DNA of 64,000 bases from positions 1 to 64,000 of the forward strand of contig NZ_NSGG01000013.1 of the NCBI RefSeq assembly GCF_002295065.1, given 5' to 3'. Positions 60,663 to 64,000 of this stretch are shown one piece after another. Made by a program: the position numbers and the translations under genes. Numbering within the stretch: position 1 is the first letter of the stretch; every line of letters starts with the position of its first letter. Below the pieces are notes generated by a model that saw only the letters and a program-made list of their open reading frames with translations, searched no databases and was not told the DNA's origin. Origin of the DNA: Mesorhizobium sp. WSM3859. Its GTDB lineage: Bacteria; Pseudomonadota; Alphaproteobacteria; Rhizobiales; Rhizobiaceae.

Positions 60663-61919
60663 ATGAAGATCCTGGTTCTCGGCGCCGGCGTGGTTGGCAC
60701 GGCGGCCGCCTATTATCTGGCTAGGGACGGTCACGAGGTGACGGTGATCGAGCGCCATGAGGCGGCGGCGCGCGGCACCAGCCAGTCGAATGCCGGCCTG
60801 GTGTCGCCCGGTGACGCCACCGCCTGGGCTTCGCCCGCCGCGCTGAAGACCTTCCTGCGCGCGCTTTGGAACCACGATCTCGGCATCAAGGTGAGACTCC
60901 GCCTCGATCCCTATTTCTATGTCTGGAGCCTGCGCTTCCTGCGCGAATGCACGGTGACGCGGCTGCGCGCAAACACCGACATCAAGCTGAGATTGGCGCT
61001 CCATTCCCGCGACTGCATCAATCAACTGTCGGAGGACACCGGCATCCATTACGACGAGCGCAGGAAGGGCATCCTCTATTTCTTCCGCTCGCAGAAGAGC
61101 CTCGACACCGGCACCGACAATTATCGCTATCTCGGCGAGCACGGCCTGCCGATCGAGATCGTCGGCCGCGAGCGTCTGGTCGAGCTGGAGCCGGGCCTGG
61201 CCGGCGTCAAGGAGAAGATCGCCGGCGGCATCTATTCGCCGATCGACCAGACCGGCGATTCCAAGCAGTTCACCGACGGGCTCGCCGCCTATGCCGCCGA
61301 GAAGCTCGGCGTCAAATTCCTGTTCGGCACGACGGTCGAGGGCCTCGACATCGAGGGCGATCGCGTGCGCGCGGTCGTCACCTCGGCCGGCCCGGTAACC
61401 GGCGACGCCGTCGTCATCTCGATGGGGCCGGAAAGCGGCCTGCTCGGACGCCGCTACGGCATCGACCTGCCGGTCTATCCGGTGAAGGGCTACACCGCGA
61501 CAATCCCCTTGGACGACGAAAGCAAGGGGCCGACCATGGGCGGCGCCGACGAGGACCGGCTGATCGGCTATTCGAGGCTCGGCAATCGCCTGCGCATGTC
61601 CTCGACGGCCGAATTCACCGGTTTCGACCGCAGCTTCAAGCCGAGTGATTTCAGGACCATCCTCGAAACCGGCAAGGATCTTTTCCCGGGTGCCTTCGAT
61701 GAGAAGAAGGCCGTGTTCTGGGCCGGCCTGCGGCCGATGATGCCGAACTCGGTACCGGTCATCGGCCAGGCGAGATACCGCAATCTTTATCTCGACACCG
61801 GCCACGGCCATGTCGGCTGGACCATGGCCTGCGGCTCGGGGCAGTTCCTGGCCGATGTCGTCGCCGGCAGAAAGCCACAGATCGATCCCAAAGGATTGCT
61901 GTACGGGACGGCACGCTGA
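60663..61919 (+). CDS. dadA: D-amino acid dehydrogenase (DadA-type FAD oxidase)
   Basis: 418 residues. FAD motif KILVLGAGVVGTAAAYYLAR and VIERHEAAARGTSQSNAGLV, with the C-terminal GHVGWTMACGSGQFLADVVA. It matches DadA small-subunit type enzymes that oxidise D-amino acids to keto acids. No alanine racemase is next to it, so the in-vivo substrate (D-Ala or others) is uncertain. ATG 60663 follows GAGGGGACG. Confidence 0.9.
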   Translation: MKILVLGAGVVGTAAAYYLARDGHEVTVIERHEAAARGTSQSNAGLVSPGDATAWASPAALKTFLRALWNHDLGIKVRLRLDPYFYVWSLRFLRECTVTRLRANTDIKLRLALHSRDCINQLSEDTGIHYDERRKGILYFFRSQKSLDTGTDNYRYLGEHGLPIEIVGRERLVELEPGLAGVKEKIAGGIYSPIDQTGDSKQFTDGLAAYAAEKLGVKFLFGTTVEGLDIEGDRVRAVVTSAGPVTGDAVVISMGPESGLLGRRYGIDLPVYPVKGYTATIPLDDESKGPTMGGADEDRLIGYSRLGNRLRMSSTAEFTGFDRSFKPSDFRTILETGKDLFPGAFDEKKAVFWAGLRPMMPNSVPVIGQARYRNLYLDTGHGHVGWTMACGSGQFLADVVAGRKPQIDPKGLLYGTAR

Positions 61920-61942
61920 AACCTCCCTAATCTCTGAGGTCG

Positions 61943-62120
61943 GCGCTGCCCCTCATCCGCCTGCCGGCACCTTCTCCCCGTTCAACGGGGAGAAGAGAGC
62001 TGGCTGCGATGCCGGCACCCATTCTGTAACGCTGGTGATTGGCGAAACCGCCGAGGAGAGCGTCTTTCTCCCCGCCACTATACGGGGAGAAATGCCCGGC
62101 AGGGCAATGAGGGGCAGCGC
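61943..62120. repeat. Composite hairpin element with 14-bp terminal inverted repeats between dadA and rhaK
   Basis: GCGCTGCCCCTCAT (61943-61956) and ATGAGGGGCAGCGC (62107-62120) are perfect inverted ends. Inside are hairpins CTTCTCCCCGTT-C-AACGGGGAGAAG (61971-61995) and TTTCTCCCCG..CGGGGAGAAA (62065-62092). It uses the same modules as 28531-28711, but with the GCGCTGCC parts outside instead of inside. It lies between two convergent genes. Confidence 0.82.
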
Positions 62121-62149
62121 TGACGATTCAGGCAGTGGCTTCGCTGGAA

Positions 62150-63514
62150 CTAAGTCTGAATGGCCAGCCGCCACGCCTTTGCATAGTCGCCCCACGCCGG
62201 ATCAGCCGGCGGTTCGGTCCGCTCGCCCTTGCTCATTCCGGGTTCGCCCTCCGACGCCAACAACGCCGCGCCAATGCTGGTCCCGGTCGAGGTCTCCGAC
62301 GCGACGACCGGCCGCCCTGTCGCTGTCGCCAGCATGCGGATGAAAAGCGGGTTGCGCGCGAACGGTCCCTCGACGGTCGTCGGCCCATCGCCGTCGATCA
62401 ATTCCAGGCAGGTCGCGGTCATCAGCGCCAGATAAAACGAGATGGCGGCGAAACGCTGCCCGGGGCTCAAGCCCCCGGCATTGACCCACTGCGCGTCGCG
62501 ATGCGGAAAGGGTCCGGAGCCCTGCCGCGTCGAAGGCAGAAGTAGGATCTGCCGCGCCAGCACGGCGGCGACATCGTCATCGCTCCATTCCTGCGGCTGG
62601 CCGTCGGTCAGCAGCGAAAATTCCCGCCCACCCATGAACCGCGCCGACGGCACGGGATCGCCCAGCGCATTGACGTTGACCAGAGTGTCGCGCGCCGGGT
62701 CGAGTTCCACCTTCCTGCCGCCGACCGCCATCGACACCACCCAAGTGCCGGTCGAGACGACTGAGAAGGGCGGCTGGTCGGACAACAGATGCGGCAGCAG
62801 CGAGGCGTTGGAATCGTGCAGGCCGCAGAATACCGGCGTTTGCAGATCGAGCCCGGTGCGTCGCGCGAACACCGGCAGGATCGGACCGAGCCGGTCCTTG
62901 GCCGGCCGCACCGGCGCCATCAACCGGCGCCAGCCCATCCTGTCCGCCAGCGAGGAAAAGTGGGACGTCCAGGGGTTCCACAGATCGGTGTGGCAGCCGA
63001 GCGAGGTCACCTCGTTGGCGGCGACGCCGGTCAACCGCAGCGCCCAGTATTGCGGATACATCAGCATCGCGGCGGCCCTGGCGAATTCCGCCGGGAAGCG
63101 CCTCTGCTGCCAGAAGAACTGCGCGCCGAGATTGAGCCCGGTCGGCAGCCGCGGCGTGCCGGTCTCGGCAAAGGGTGGACGGATGGCGTCATACTCTTGC
63201 GCCAGCCAATCGGGGCCGTCGAATTCATAATCGAGAACCGGCAGCGCCAATTCGCCCGATTGATCGACCAGCGCGCCCGTCGCGCCATGCGTGGTGATTG
63301 ATATCGCATCGATCCGCCTTTCGCCGTTGAGATAAGCGAGACTGTTCAGGATGAACGTCCAGAGCGCCTCGACATCGTGATGCGGGTAGGGCCCTTGCCG
63401 CACCGGCGCGTTGGCCATTCGGCGCAGCGCCACTTCCTGCATCGTGTCGAGATCGACCAGCGCCACCTTGGCGTTGGTCTTGCCGATGTCGATGACGGCG
63501 ACGTCGCGGATCAT
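62150..63514 (-). CDS. rhaK: FGGY-family carbohydrate kinase, rhizobial RhaK type
   Basis: 454 residues from ATG 63514, overlapping the stop of rhaU (ATGA). FGGY kinase motifs: VIDIGKTNAKVALVDLDTMQ at the phosphate-binding start, ITTHGATGALVDQ, and FSVVSTGTWVVSMAVGG. It is not the enterobacterial RhaB type but resembles RhaK of Rhizobium leguminosarum, which is needed for rhamnose uptake and use. The order permease-rhaU-rhaK at this operon end supports the name. Confidence 0.85.
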   Translation of the reverse strand: MIRDVAVIDIGKTNAKVALVDLDTMQEVALRRMANAPVRQGPYPHHDVEALWTFILNSLAYLNGERRIDAISITTHGATGALVDQSGELALPVLDYEFDGPDWLAQEYDAIRPPFAETGTPRLPTGLNLGAQFFWQQRRFPAEFARAAAMLMYPQYWALRLTGVAANEVTSLGCHTDLWNPWTSHFSSLADRMGWRRLMAPVRPAKDRLGPILPVFARRTGLDLQTPVFCGLHDSNASLLPHLLSDQPPFSVVSTGTWVVSMAVGGRKVELDPARDTLVNVNALGDPVPSARFMGGREFSLLTDGQPQEWSDDDVAAVLARQILLLPSTRQGSGPFPHRDAQWVNAGGLSPGQRFAAISFYLALMTATCLELIDGDGPTTVEGPFARNPLFIRMLATATGRPVVASETSTGTSIGAALLASEGEPGMSKGERTEPPADPAWGDYAKAWRLAIQT

Positions 63515-63825
63515 GCCATATGGAACATTGTTTCCAGCGGCACCGCCACCGGCTCGTTGTCGGGTTTGGTTTCCATGACATCGGCCATATGCGCCCACCA
63601 GCGCTGCATCACCGGATGCTTGGGCAGGTCGGCCATGCCATGGTGATCGCGCCGCCACAGCACCCCGAACAGGATATTGGTCTCCCCGTCGAGATGGATC
63701 GAATAGTCCGAGACCCCGGCCTCTCTCAGCAGAGCAACCAGCTCGGGCCAGATCTCGTCATGGCGGCGCTTGTACTCGGCCTTCATGCCGGGGTTGAGCT
63801 TCATCTTGAAGGCGTATTTATCCAT
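63511..63825 (-). CDS. rhaU: L-rhamnose mutarotase
   Basis: 104 residues, the family length. Conserved MKLNPGMKAEYKRRHDEIWP, SIHLDGETNILFGVLW and HPVMQRWWAHMADVMET. It converts alpha- and beta-L-rhamnose. It starts one base within the stop of the upstream permease gene and overlaps rhaK, so the three are translated together. Confidence 0.95.
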   Translation of the reverse strand: MDKYAFKMKLNPGMKAEYKRRHDEIWPELVALLREAGVSDYSIHLDGETNILFGVLWRRDHHGMADLPKHPVMQRWWAHMADVMETKPDNEPVAVPLETMFHMA

Positions 63826-64000
63826 CAGGCGAAGCGTCCTTGACGCAGCCGCCGCCAGACGATCGGCAGTGCAATAACGATGATCAGCAACAGGCCGATG
63901 AAGATCGACATGACGATGCCCGGCACGTTGAGCAACCCAAGCCCAAAAGTCACCAGCCCCATGATGAAGGCAGCGAGCACGACGCCCAGGATGCTGCCGG
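63825..64000 (-). CDS. rhaQ: ABC sugar transporter permease, 3' part (RhaQ-like), cut by the window edge
   Basis: Only the last ~57 codons are inside the window, ending at TGA 63827-63825. They read as a TM-rich tail (VVLAAFIMGLVTFGLGLLNV, SIFIGLLLIIVIALPIVW, then RRLRQGRFA), typical of CUT2-type sugar permeases. In rhizobia rhaQ is the permease gene directly before rhaU. Start and upstream operon lie beyond the window. Confidence 0.75.
   Translation of the reverse strand, partial: GSILGVVLAAFIMGLVTFGLGLLNVPGIVMSIFIGLLLIIVIALPIVWRRLRQGRFA

Overview
The window looks like chromosomal DNA of a Mesorhizobium-type alphaproteobacterium (Rhizobiales/Phyllobacteriaceae). The call rests on high GC, the genes present (GcrA, a PodJ-like polar factor, class I lysyl-tRNA synthetase, ChvE/GguABC with a GbpR-type regulator, rhizobial RhaK/RhaU, SAM-II riboswitch before metZ, C4-type 5-aminolevulinate synthase) and several palindromic intergenic repeats that I recognise as Rhizobiales-type. 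Gene density is about 90 percent. I see no prophage, transposase, integrase or CRISPR array. About 53 protein genes, one tRNA and one riboswitch are supported.

Layout. 0.2-4.2 kb: PodJ-like coiled-coil/Sel1/peptidoglycan-binding protein. 4.7-12.5 kb: MerR regulator and a beta-oxidation operon (two acyl-CoA dehydrogenases, thiolase, FadJ-type bifunctional enzyme, thioesterase) with matching inverted-repeat operators. 12.5-17.2 kb: S24-peptidase regulator, nuclease-fold protein, lysK, TerB-like protein, orphan binding protein. 17.4-19.8 kb: LuxR, LuxI and a crotonase forming a quorum-sensing cassette; the luxR 3' end plus luxR-luxI spacer is tandemly duplicated. 19.9-24.9 kb: ppk2, phoR, phoU (no pst genes), corA, gcrA. 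25.2-29.1 kb: argD-argF, hslO, apaG. 29.3-33.5 kb: glycolipid glucosyltransferase, metZ under a SAM-II riboswitch, dcd, a small secreted protein.

33.5-40.1 kb: sugar-uptake locus gguC-gguB-gguA-chvE, divergent from a GbpR-type LysR regulator. 40.2-46.7 kb: an Arg/Tyr/Trp-rich Tat-signal protein, tRNA-Gly(CCC), an acyltransferase-SGNH membrane protein, DUF6460 protein, histone-deacetylase-family protein, MATE transporter, cysteine synthase. 46.8-49.5 kb: pyrD, DUF952 protein, periplasmic coiled-coil protein, NarL-type response regulator. 49.7-59.2 kb: MFS transporter, methyltransferase with divergent TetR regulator, a large transporter-like hybrid histidine kinase, mscL, aminotransferase, hemA. 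59.6-64.0 kb: galE, a DadA-type oxidase, and the 3' part of a rhamnose operon (permease, rhaU, rhaK) cut by the window edge.

The most interesting parts are the LuxR-LuxI-crotonase cassette, where the crotonase lacks both classical hydratase glutamates and keeps an isomerase-like acidic position, and the diverged tandem duplication between luxR and luxI, which keeps two dyads per copy. Convergent gene ends carry three repeat types: 7-bp tandem repeats (two places, one extending a protein C-terminus), paired CTCCCCGT/ACGGGGAG hairpin modules (two places in opposite arrangements), and TGCATGTCG/CGACATGCA palindromes. Functions were assigned by reading motifs; no database search was possible.
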